From positions 1-49,215 of the forward strand of contig CAJAFV010000064.1 of NCBI GenBank assembly GCA_903939115.1: a stretch of 49,215 bases of DNA, read 5' to 3'. This document shows positions 42,519-49,215 of this stretch, in pieces. The notes beneath the pieces were generated by a model, which saw only the letters and a program-made list of their open reading frames with translations, was not told the DNA's origin and did not search any database. Position numbers and translations under genes: made by a program. The stretch comes from an uncultured Geobacteraceae bacterium. Its GTDB lineage: Bacteria; Desulfobacterota; Desulfuromonadia; Geobacterales; Pseudopelobacteraceae. The first letter of the stretch is position 1, and each line of letters begins with the position of its first letter.

Positions 42519-42793
42519 TTTGGCGCCTGAAGTTCATTTTCAGTACCCCATGATTCAAGCCATTCCATTACAGCGTCGTGTGAAACGGATTTACCGGTAC
42601 GGCAATACCCTTCCCATCGTGCAACAGACTCCTGTTTAAACAGCTCTGCTGCTTCTTCACGATCCAGAAACTGGGTAATAGCCTCTTTTGCGAGCCAGTG
42701 TGCAGAACGTTTTTTAACTGCGCCAAGTTGCTGTAAACGGTCCCTTTCCTGCTGAGGCAGCTTTATGGCCATCGGTTTTATGTGCGCCTGCAT
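42509..42793 (-). CDS. Ribbon-helix-helix antitoxin
   Basis: A 94-residue antitoxin partner of ParE. The N-terminal strand and helices (MAIKLPQQERDRLQQLG, KKRSAHWLAKEAITQFLDRE) form a ribbon-helix-helix DNA-binding domain. The C-terminal part (DAVMEWLESWGTENE) would wrap the toxin. A perfect ribosome site AGGAGGTGATAT precedes ATG at 42793. RHH antitoxins repress their own operon; a short AT-rich upstream region (42794-42835) with ACTAGGTAATACC is a plausible operator. Confidence 0.85.
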   Translation of the reverse strand: MQAHIKPMAIKLPQQERDRLQQLGAVKKRSAHWLAKEAITQFLDREEAAELFKQESVARWEGYCRTGKSVSHDAVMEWLESWGTENELQAPKCE

Positions 42794-42892
42794 ATATCAC
42801 CTCCTGGTATTACCTAGTATGTATGAAGTATTGCTTTCCAGGGTTGTTTTGTCAATAACACATCCACAACGGCCCATTATTCCAATTTCAAA

Positions 42893-43870
42893 TCAACGAT
42901 AAAAAATCGCCGCCCACCACGCCCCTACCACCACAACCCCGCATACTACGGACAGCAGAAAATTCAAAAGCCCGCCCGGACGACCATGTTTCCCCACTAG
43001 AAGTTCAGCGCTCCCCCCGAAGAGCAGACCGGCGCAAAAGCCAAACAGATGGGCACCCAGATCGGTATTCTTCCCTTCGGTGCCCAGAAGCGCCAACAGC
43101 GCCAATCCGGCGGCAACCGGCACGAACCAGCGCCGCTGGAGGTTATGATGGTCACGCACCATACTGACCGCCGCCAGAATGCCGACCGCACCGAAGACCG
43201 CCGTTGACGCACCGACAGAGCGGTGGGCCGGCGACTGTATCCAGGCGTTACAGAGATTACCAGCCGTACCGGATGCCAGCAGCAGACTCCAGGCCAGGCC
43301 GGAGCCAAGTTCACGGCAGAGCAGAATTATGAAAACACCGCCTATGGTCAGATTGCTGAGCAGGTGGGTCAGGTCGCCATGGAGCGTCAGAGCCGTAACG
43401 CACTGCCACAACAGGCCGTTCCGGATATCCACTGCGTGGGCAGTGCCGATCTCGTGCAGATCGAGAAAGCCTCGCCCCGGCAGAGAAATTCCAATCAGCG
43501 TAAGGTTGTGAATGATTGCCAGAAGCAGCAGAATAGATACCGTCGGCAAGGAATTTTCAACCAGCTGACGAGTGGCCGGAAGGGCGGGGGGCCAGTTTCG
43601 GTTTGCTTCTTCATACAGTTGGACTTCACGGCAAGCGCTTCCCAGATGATGATCCGGAACCAGCAGGAGCCAGTCGACCCCGGCCGACTCGATGCAGCAG
43701 GGGATCGCGCGGGAGTCCAGCACAAGGGCCCAGGTTCGCGCCTGCTGCCTGGTCAGATGCACGCCCTTGTCGCCGAAAGGGACCGGACTCCAGGAACTAT
43801 TACCGTCATCATGGTGCGTCCCGGAAAGATTCATGGAGCAACTATAACCACTGAATTTCATAAATGCCAT
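42893..43870 (-). CDS. Rhomboid-family intramembrane serine protease
   Basis: A 325-residue membrane protein. About 120 cytoplasmic residues are followed by six or seven membrane segments. The rhomboid hallmarks are present: TLHGDLTHLLSNLTIGG (the HxxxHxxxN-like segment), the catalytic serine in VGASTAVFG near residue 222, and the catalytic histidine in DLGAHLFGFCAG near 272. It cleaves membrane-spanning substrates inside the bilayer. The substrate is unknown and no partner gene is obvious. The start is uncertain among three nearby ATGs because no clear ribosome site is present. Confidence 0.88.
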   Translation of the reverse strand: MAFMKFSGYSCSMNLSGTHHDDGNSSWSPVPFGDKGVHLTRQQARTWALVLDSRAIPCCIESAGVDWLLLVPDHHLGSACREVQLYEEANRNWPPALPATRQLVENSLPTVSILLLLAIIHNLTLIGISLPGRGFLDLHEIGTAHAVDIRNGLLWQCVTALTLHGDLTHLLSNLTIGGVFIILLCRELGSGLAWSLLLASGTAGNLCNAWIQSPAHRSVGASTAVFGAVGILAAVSMVRDHHNLQRRWFVPVAAGLALLALLGTEGKNTDLGAHLFGFCAGLLFGGSAELLVGKHGRPGGLLNFLLSVVCGVVVVGAWWAAIFYR

Positions 43871-43942
43871 GCCACCGCGAAAAAATAATCATGAGGAAAG
43901 CGTAAATCGTTTTGAATGGATCGCAACAGAACCACTAATCTC

Positions 43943-43970
43943 TTGAACTGGCTAAATTATCAGGTATAGT
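43943..43970 (+). promoter_or_regulatory. Sigma70-type promoter for the binding-protein operon
   Basis: TTGAAC at 43943-43948 and TATAGT at 43965-43970 are separated by 16 bp, about 75 bp upstream of the start codon at 44045. Confidence 0.6.
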
Positions 43971-44044
43971 CACGTTCTAAACAGACAGCCCTGACAAACG
44001 GGATAACTTCCAACGTGCTAATAATGCAGGCAAGGAGTCACACT

Positions 44045-45160
44045 ATGCACTGTATGGCAACCATCCGACGGATACTACTCATATTATGCCTCGCAGCACT
44101 TTTTGCCTGTCAAAAAGATGAACCACTCCATATCGGTTTTGTCGGCGGACTAACCGGTAAAGTCGCAGACCTGGGAGTGTCAGGTCGCAACGGCGTCCAA
44201 CTGGCTGTGGAACAGCGCAATGCCGCCGGCGGCATCAACGGCCGCCCTGTTGAACTGGTAGCCAGAGATGACGAGCAGAACCCGGAAACGGCCAAACGGG
44301 TAGTGGGTGAGCTTATCGGCCAGAATATTGAGCTGATCATCGGCCCGATGACCAGCAGTGTAGCCATGGCGATTGTGCCGCAGATCAACGTGTCCAAGAG
44401 CATACTGCTGAGTCCGACCGTAACGACTACTGACCTCTCCGGTAAAGACGATAACTTTTTTCGGGTGACCGGCACGACCACCGGGTACGCCGCCAAGAAT
44501 GCCCGCTACCAGTATGAAAAGCTCGGCATCCGTACGGTAGCCGCTATTTATGACATCAATAACAAATCGTACACCGAGAGCTGGCTCAACGATTTTCGCA
44601 CCGCATTTTCAGCACTCGGCGGCAGGATCATTCTGGTCAAGAGTTTTCCCTCCGACAAAAATACCGTGTTCCTGCCTTTAGTGGCTGAGCTGCTGGCCGC
44701 GAAGCCGGATTCCGTGCTGATCATCAGTAATTCTGTTGATTCGGCTCTGATCTGCCAACAGCTCCGCAAGCTCGCTCCGAAACAGCGCATTGCCATGTCG
44801 GAATGGGCTTCCACTGAGCGCTTCTCCGAGCTGGCCGGCACTGCAGCCGAAGGCGTCGTCGTATCCCATTTTCTTGACAGAAACGATACCTCTCAACGCT
44901 TCAAAGAGTTTCTGGCCGCCTACCGTGGCCGCTTTAACCAGGAACCGGGCTTTGCCGGTGTTGCCGGCTACGATGCCGGGATGCTGGCACTGGACGCGTT
45001 TACAATTCGCACCAAAGGTCGCAGCATCAAGGAGACCATCATTGCAAAGAAGAGCTTCTCAGGCCTTCAATCGTCGATGAATATCGACCAATTCGGCGAT
45101 TCTGACCGTAAGTCCTTTGTCAGTGTCATCAAAGGCAATCAGTATATTTCTGGAGAGTAA
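44045..45160 (+). CDS. Branched-chain-amino-acid-type (LivK-like) periplasmic binding lipoprotein
   Basis: A 371-residue type I periplasmic binding protein. The signal peptide (IRRILLILCLAALFAC) ends in a lipobox (LFAC), so the protein is probably lipid-anchored. The mature part has the Peripla_BP_6 pattern: IGFVGGLTGKVADLGVSGRN, GVQLAVEQRNAAGGINGRPV, RDDEQNPETAKRVVGELI, IIGPMTSSVAMAIVP and GVVVSHFLDRN. ATG at 44045 is chosen for AAGGAG 8 bases upstream. No ABC permease or ATPase follows; the next gene is a sensor kinase. A role as ligand-binding partner of that kinase, rather than transport, is likely. Confidence 0.85.
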   Translation: MHCMATIRRILLILCLAALFACQKDEPLHIGFVGGLTGKVADLGVSGRNGVQLAVEQRNAAGGINGRPVELVARDDEQNPETAKRVVGELIGQNIELIIGPMTSSVAMAIVPQINVSKSILLSPTVTTTDLSGKDDNFFRVTGTTTGYAAKNARYQYEKLGIRTVAAIYDINNKSYTESWLNDFRTAFSALGGRIILVKSFPSDKNTVFLPLVAELLAAKPDSVLIISNSVDSALICQQLRKLAPKQRIAMSEWASTERFSELAGTAAEGVVVSHFLDRNDTSQRFKEFLAAYRGRFNQEPGFAGVAGYDAGMLALDAFTIRTKGRSIKETIIAKKSFSGLQSSMNIDQFGDSDRKSFVSVIKGNQYISGE

Positions 45161-45162
45161 CC

Positions 45163-47730
45163 ATGTTTATCCAGCCGTTGCGCCGAATTCTCGCACTCCA
45201 ATCTACGTCGGCGATTGTTTTGCCGTTTGTGATTGTACTGATTCTCGGGATCCTCTGGGCCGTACCGCAGATCAGAAGAGATGCCGGTGAACGGCAGATT
45301 CAGCTTGCGCGGATTGTCGGCCTTCAGGTAGAAAGCCATCTGGAAACCGGCGCTACCATCGTCAAAGCCGCTGCCGCCATGCCGCATGGAAATCAGCGGT
45401 ATTTTGACTCTCTGCTCGGTTCGACCGACACCATGAGCAGTTTATATGATATTTCCCCCGATGGCACCGTGTTGATGGTTGCTCTCCACAAAAATCATCA
45501 GGCGCAGCAGCACGATCAGGTCGGCCTCAACCTCTCCCGCAACACGTTATTCCTTGATGTACTGCAGCGCAAAAAGCCACGCTGGTCTAAAACATTTCTC
45601 TCGGTTATCAGTGGCGGTCTGGTGGTGGCATATGGAGTACCGGGAACTAATACAACTGTCGTTGGCGAGGTAGATCTGGGCCTTCTGACCACATTCCTCC
45701 AGCAGATCAGCGCGAACAAGGATCTCCTTATTCTGATCGTTGACCATAACGGGCAGATTGTTGCCGATAATAATGGGCGTTACACAGCGCAACAGCTCAA
45801 CATCGGCAATATCCCCCTGGTTCGCAACGGCATAAAAACTGACGCCCCGATCACCGGCCAGTTCGAGTTCTCCGGAAAAGCCATGACCGGCGGCATCATT
45901 CAGATCAAAAACATGGACTGGCATGTCATGGTGGCGACATCAGATGTTTCACTCTATCGCACACCGCTGTATATCACCCTGATCGTCCTGGCAGGCATTT
46001 TTATTGCCGTCTGCTGCGGCGTATTGACCTCGGTCTATATGGCCCGCAGACTGGCTGAGCGCTTTGATGAACTTACCCGTCATGCCCGGAATATCGCCCA
46101 GGGGGGAAACCACGGCGAATGGCCCACCTCAGCAATAACGGAGTTTAATCTCCTTTCTGACAATCTGCAGCTGATGGCGCGACGCCTCAAGGATTCGGAG
46201 ATTCTGTACCGCTCACTGGTTGACAACTCTTTCGATATTATTTTCGTGCTTGACCAAAACGGTGTGTTTCAGTTTGTTTCTCCCGCCTGGGAAAAACATT
46301 TCGGCTCCCCGGTCAGTGAGGTGCTCCATCAGCCGTTTGCGCCGTTTGTACACCCGGATGATGTTCAGCCCTGCTTAGAGTACATGGCGCAGATCATGGC
46401 CACCGGAGAAGCAGCTGCGAGTCCGGCCTACCGAGTCAGACACAGTGATGGCAACTGGCGTTATTTTATCGCAAATGGCAGCGTATATCAGGATACCGCC
46501 GGCACCCGGCTGTTCCTGGGTATCGGTCGGGATATATCGGAGCAGACACACGCCACAGAAGAGAGAATACAACTCGAGAAACAGATGCTGCACGCGCAGA
46601 AGCTTGAGAGCCTCGGTGTTCTTGCCGGCGGCATCGCCCACGACTTCAACAACATCCTCACCGCCATCATCGGTAACGCCGACCTCGCCCTGATGCGCAT
46701 CAACAAGGAATCACCGGCCGTTGACAACCTGCACCGCATTGAGCAGGCCGCCGCGCGAGCTGCCGATCTTGCCAGGCAGATGCTCGCCTACTCCGGCAAG
46801 GGTAAATTCATAGTCGAAAATATCGACCTGAACATCCTGCTGGAAGAGATGCTCCATATGCTGGAAGTCTCCATCTCCAAGAAAGCGGCACTGCGGCTCA
46901 ATCTTCACCAGCCCCTCCCGACTGTAGAGGCAGACGCCACCCAGCTTCGCCAGATCATCATGAACCTGGTCATCAATGCTTCAGAAGCCATCGGGGACAG
47001 GAGTGGCATCATCGCCATAACCACCGGCTGCATGGAGTGTGACCGGAATTATCTGAAAGATGTCTGGCTGGATGAAGAGCTGACCGGCGGCCTGTATGTC
47101 TATCTGGAAATTGCCGACTCCGGCTGCGGCATGGACAGTAAAATCATGGCAAAACTCTTTGACCCTTTTTTCACGACCAAATTTACCGGCAGAGGCCTCG
47201 GCATGGCGGCGGTACTCGGCATTGTCCGGGGGCACAAAGGCGCGATCAAAGTTTACAGTGAGCTGGGCAAAGGGACTACTTTCAAAATACTGCTCCCCTC
47301 ATCCGGCAGACCGGCAGACCGGAGCAACGGCGGCAGCCACACGGACGATTGGCAGGGGAGCGGTACGGTCCTTCTGGTGGACGATGAAGAGACTATCCGC
47401 GGCATCGGTTCGGAAATGCTGAAAGAACTCGGCTTCACTACCATTACCGCGGATGACGGGCGGGAGGCGGTTTCGGTATTCAAGGCGAACCCTGATATCG
47501 ACCTTGTCATTCTTGACCTGACCATGCCACACATGGGTGGCGAACAATGTTTCCAGGAATTGCGGCAACTGAATCCCAACGTTAAAGTTATAATGTCAAG
47601 CGGGTATAACGAGCAGGAAGTTACCCGGAAGTTTATCGGCAAGGGGTTGTCAGGCTTTGTACAGAAGCCGTACAAATTGAGCGTATTGAAAGAGGCGCTC
47701 AGGAAAGTTCAGGACGATATTCGCGTATGA
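45163..47730 (+). CDS. Membrane hybrid histidine kinase with PAS domain and receiver
   Basis: An 855-residue sensor. It has a membrane segment at about 16-35, a periplasmic dCache-like domain (40-268), a second membrane segment near 269-293 and a HAMP-like linker. A PAS domain follows at 347-460 (SLVDNSFDIIFVLDQNGVFQ). The HisKA region has the phosphorylated His in GGIAHDFNNILTAI near 493, the GHKL ATPase shows IIMNLVINASEAIGD and EIADSGCGMD (near 600-655), and the receiver at the C-terminus has VLLVDDEE and phosphoacceptor D785 (VILDLTMP). It starts 2 bp after the binding-protein gene and overlaps the next gene by 4 bp. It presumably senses a ligand presented by the lipoprotein; no output response regulator is adjacent. 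Confidence 0.92.
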   Translation: MFIQPLRRILALQSTSAIVLPFVIVLILGILWAVPQIRRDAGERQIQLARIVGLQVESHLETGATIVKAAAAMPHGNQRYFDSLLGSTDTMSSLYDISPDGTVLMVALHKNHQAQQHDQVGLNLSRNTLFLDVLQRKKPRWSKTFLSVISGGLVVAYGVPGTNTTVVGEVDLGLLTTFLQQISANKDLLILIVDHNGQIVADNNGRYTAQQLNIGNIPLVRNGIKTDAPITGQFEFSGKAMTGGIIQIKNMDWHVMVATSDVSLYRTPLYITLIVLAGIFIAVCCGVLTSVYMARRLAERFDELTRHARNIAQGGNHGEWPTSAITEFNLLSDNLQLMARRLKDSEILYRSLVDNSFDIIFVLDQNGVFQFVSPAWEKHFGSPVSEVLHQPFAPFVHPDDVQPCLEYMAQIMATGEAAASPAYRVRHSDGNWRYFIANGSVYQDTAGTRLFLGIGRDISEQTHATEERIQLEKQMLHAQKLESLGVLAGGIAHDFNNILTAIIGNADLALMRINKESPAVDNLHRIEQAAARAADLARQMLAYSGKGKFIVENIDLNILLEEMLHMLEVSISKKAALRLNLHQPLPTVEADATQLRQIIMNLVINASEAIGDRSGIIAITTGCMECDRNYLKDVWLDEELTGGLYVYLEIADSGCGMDSKIMAKLFDPFFTTKFTGRGLGMAAVLGIVRGHKGAIKVYSELGKGTTFKILLPSSGRPADRSNGGSHTDDWQGSGTVLLVDDEETIRGIGSEMLKELGFTTITADDGREAVSVFKANPDIDLVILDLTMPHMGGEQCFQELRQLNPNVKVIMSSGYNEQEVTRKFIGKGLSGFVQKPYKLSVLKEALRKVQDDIRV

Positions 47731-48755
47731 CTACCGGTATGGAGCGTATCACTGCAGTGATGGAAGGCCGGATTCCCGATCGGGTGCCGATTGTCTGCAA
47801 CCTGCTTGATCAGGGAGCACGGGAGCTGGGGGCATCATTCAGCGAGTATTATTCCCGTGGCGAGTTGGTGGCGGAAGGCCAACTGATGATGCGTGAAAAG
47901 TACGGCTACGACACCCTGCTGGGAATGCTCTATCCGGGGCTTGATGCTGAAATTATGGGGTGCCGCAATATAACATTTGCCGAAGACGGCCCTCCCAACG
48001 TCGGTCACCTTGTCATCCGTACCGCTGAGAACATCAAAAAGCTGTTGCTGCCGGACGATCTCCTCGAGCACCCCCGTTTCCGCGAACTTGCGCAATGCAT
48101 TACTATGTTGAAGAAAGAGGCCGCCGGTCGCTGGCCGGTGCTTGGCGTCGTGACGGCATCGCTTTCCCTGCCGGCCATGTTGATGGGAATCGGGCAGTGG
48201 CTGGATCTTTTCCTGAGTGGCGACCCGGGACTGCGTGACCTGTTGCTGGAAAAATGCTCGCATTTTTGTTCCCGGCAGATCATCGCTCTGCGAGAGGCCG
48301 GTGCCGACCTCATTTTGTATGTTAATCCGGTTGCTTCGGCAACGTTTATCGCTCCGCAAAAATTCCGCCAATTAGCGCTCCCCTGGGTGATTAAAGATCT
48401 GGAGGCACCCGGCCCGGCCGGAGTGGTATTCTTCAACGGCGGCGGCAGGATCAATCCGATCATGGCCGATCTGCAGGCGAACACCGGTATCGGCGCTTAT
48501 TACCTCAACCCGTTCGATGACATCATTGAGGCCAGGCGTACCCTGGGGCCGCAGGCTTTAATCGCCGGGGCAATCAACGATATCAGGCTCATCGACTGGT
48601 CGCCGGAAGAGGTCGACCAGGAGGTGGAACGGATCATGCGGGCCGGCAAACAGTGTGGCGGCTTCATCTTCGGCACTCAGTTGATACCGTTCCGGATACC
48701 TGAAGAGAACATCAGGGCGCTTGTGGATGCCGCCATCAGACATGGTAATTATTAG
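47727..48755 (+). CDS. Uroporphyrinogen-decarboxylase-family protein
   Basis: A 342-residue TIM-barrel protein of the UroD/MtaA superfamily: ERITAVMEGRIPDRVPIVCN at the N-terminus, LGVVTASLSLPAMLMGIGQW, REAGADLILYVNPVASATFI, QKFRQLALPWVIKDLEA and GVVFFNGGGRINPIMADLQA. True HemE uses conserved arginines and aspartate at the substrate pocket that I do not see. MtaA/CmuA-type members move methyl groups between corrinoid proteins and thiols. Catalytic role unclear. It overlaps the kinase gene by ATGA, so it belongs to that operon. The pairing with a sensor kinase is unusual. Confidence 0.8.
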   Translation: MTTGMERITAVMEGRIPDRVPIVCNLLDQGARELGASFSEYYSRGELVAEGQLMMREKYGYDTLLGMLYPGLDAEIMGCRNITFAEDGPPNVGHLVIRTAENIKKLLLPDDLLEHPRFRELAQCITMLKKEAAGRWPVLGVVTASLSLPAMLMGIGQWLDLFLSGDPGLRDLLLEKCSHFCSRQIIALREAGADLILYVNPVASATFIAPQKFRQLALPWVIKDLEAPGPAGVVFFNGGGRINPIMADLQANTGIGAYYLNPFDDIIEARRTLGPQALIAGAINDIRLIDWSPEEVDQEVERIMRAGKQCGGFIFGTQLIPFRIPEENIRALVDAAIRHGNY

Positions 48756-48831
48756 CAGCCAGACTCATCCCCCACAACTCCTCCTGACCGCGAGGCCGCA
48801 GCGTTACATTCAACCTATAAAAAGCATTTGA

Positions 48832-48967
48832 AACACGGAGGCACGGAGAACACCGAGTTAAATCTGAGAGTTACAGGTAAAAGAAGAAGCTTTATGGTTC
48901 ACCAAAAGGGTTTATTGTTTTAGTTCTTAAGCCTTTGATTTCTCAGTGTTCTCTGTGTCTCTGTGTT
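48832..48967. repeat. 136-bp inverted-repeat element (REP/MITE-like)
   Basis: The 26-bp arms at 48832-48857 and 48942-48967 are complementary except at four positions. They are built of CACGGAG-like units (left) and CTCTGTGT units (right). Elements with arms of this CACGGAGGCACGGAG type are scattered in intergenic regions of deltaproteobacterial genomes. The transcript would fold into a long hairpin between the UroD-like gene and the next promoter. Confidence 0.7.
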
Positions 48968-49003
48968 ATTGAACTGCCGATGTTATGTTCAATACATTTT
49001 ACT

Positions 49004-49033
49004 TGACATATAAATTGGTATTGAGGTACTTAT
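49004..49033 (+). promoter_or_regulatory. Putative promoter of the last gene
   Basis: A perfect -35 TTGACA at 49004-49009 is followed after 17 bp by the weak -10 TACTTA at 49027-49032. The gene start is 33 bp further on, with AGGAGGGACTTTTC before its ATG. A poor -10 under a perfect -35 suggests activator control. Confidence 0.45.
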
Positions 49034-49064
49034 TTGCCTGAATAATACATAGGAGGGACTTTTC

Positions 49065-49215
49065 ATGGCGACATCCGACGAAATCATTTCCCGCACCGCC
49101 CCGGCACACCTGATTGACCACAACCTGATCGACCGTGAGATCGAGAGTCTCTGTGACGGTATGGTGTTGTACGAAAAGCGCCCCGCCACACGGCGCGACG
49201 GCAGCGTCGCCGCCG
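49065..49215 (+). CDS. bamA: N-terminus of a probable 6-oxocyclohex-1-ene-1-carbonyl-CoA hydrolase (cut by the window end)
   Basis: Only 50 residues are visible: MATSDEIISRTAPAHLIDHN, LIDREIESLCDGMVLYEKRP, then ATRRDGSVAA. This leader (APAHLIDHNL...YEKRP...DGSVA) is the one I associate with Geobacter BamA/Oah, an enoyl-CoA hydratase-family enzyme. It opens the alicyclic ring in anaerobic benzoyl-CoA degradation. The catalytic part lies beyond the window, so the call depends on memory of the N-terminus. It would make the host an anaerobic aromatic degrader. Confidence 0.6.
   Translation, partial: MATSDEIISRTAPAHLIDHNLIDREIESLCDGMVLYEKRPATRRDGSVAA

Larger units (their letters stand above)
48756..49064. 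other. Intergenic region with an inverted-repeat element and a promoter
   Basis: No gene is present. It holds the inverted-repeat element at 48832-48967 and a promoter-like TTGACA at 49004-49009, both listed separately, then the leader of the final gene. Confidence 0.6.

Noticed and set aside
43223..43888. 221-codon plus-strand frame
   Set aside because: It is antisense to the rhomboid protease gene, which has all catalytic motifs in the right order.

Overview
The window is the inside and right-hand end of a large integrated element, followed by about 12 kb of host chromosome. The host is most likely a Geobacter-like anaerobe (Geobacterales). The chromosomal right flank has higher GC and host-type genes. 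Its last gene starts like the ring-cleaving hydrolase BamA of benzoyl-CoA degradation, and it follows a uroporphyrinogen-decarboxylase-family gene and a PAS-hybrid histidine kinase. The host assignment is inference from a few protein families; no rRNA or other phylogenetic marker is present.

Region 1 (1-3.1 kb) is a minus-strand row of small plasmid- or ICE-type accessory genes: a truncated RadC, an uncharacterised plasmid-type family, tiny membrane proteins and a C39-like peptidase fold. It begins with palindromic recombination-site-like repeats. Region 2 (3.7-9.1 kb) is the element's replication and maintenance module: an acidic unknown protein, an AlpA-type regulator, a D5/P4-like primase-helicase, a small unknown, three 9-bp iterons, and a striking FtsZ homologue that has lost the GTP-binding tubulin signature. 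An IS110-family insertion sequence (about 9.2-10.7 kb) follows.

Region 3 (11.1-27.7 kb) is a BREX type 1-like phage-defence operon: brxA-like, brxB, brxC, an AlbA_2/GHKL ATPase gene, pglX, a PD-(D/E)XK-like nuclease gene, a DUF3644/HEPN gene, pglZ (type B) and brxL. All are on the plus strand and most are translationally coupled. The three extra genes are the unusual part. A two-gene putative nuclease plus HEPN-RNase cassette sits between pglX and pglZ, joined to pglX by ATGA overlaps and ending within a few bases of pglZ.

Region 4 (27.7-31.7 kb) is a ragged tail: a membrane coiled-coil protein, a helix-hairpin-helix half-glycosylase, two copies of a 49-codon zinc-ribbon microprotein (the second broken by TGA), a diverged remnant of a second brxL 3' end, an HNH-like zinc protein and a possible abortive-infection protein on the minus strand. 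Region 5 (31.8-36.8 kb) holds a large serine recombinase, two ParB-family proteins and a P4-type tyrosine integrase. The element ends at a displaced 3' half of a tRNA-Lys(UUU) gene (37006-37055) with its terminator. The intact tRNA and left attachment site should therefore lie left of position 1.

Region 6 (37.1-49.2 kb) is host: a radC 3' remnant, a SWIM-SNF2 helicase coupled to a TPR protein, a ParE/RHH toxin-antitoxin pair, a rhomboid protease, and a three-gene operon (branched-chain-amino-acid-type binding lipoprotein, hybrid histidine kinase, UroD-like protein) leading to the start of a bamA-like gene.
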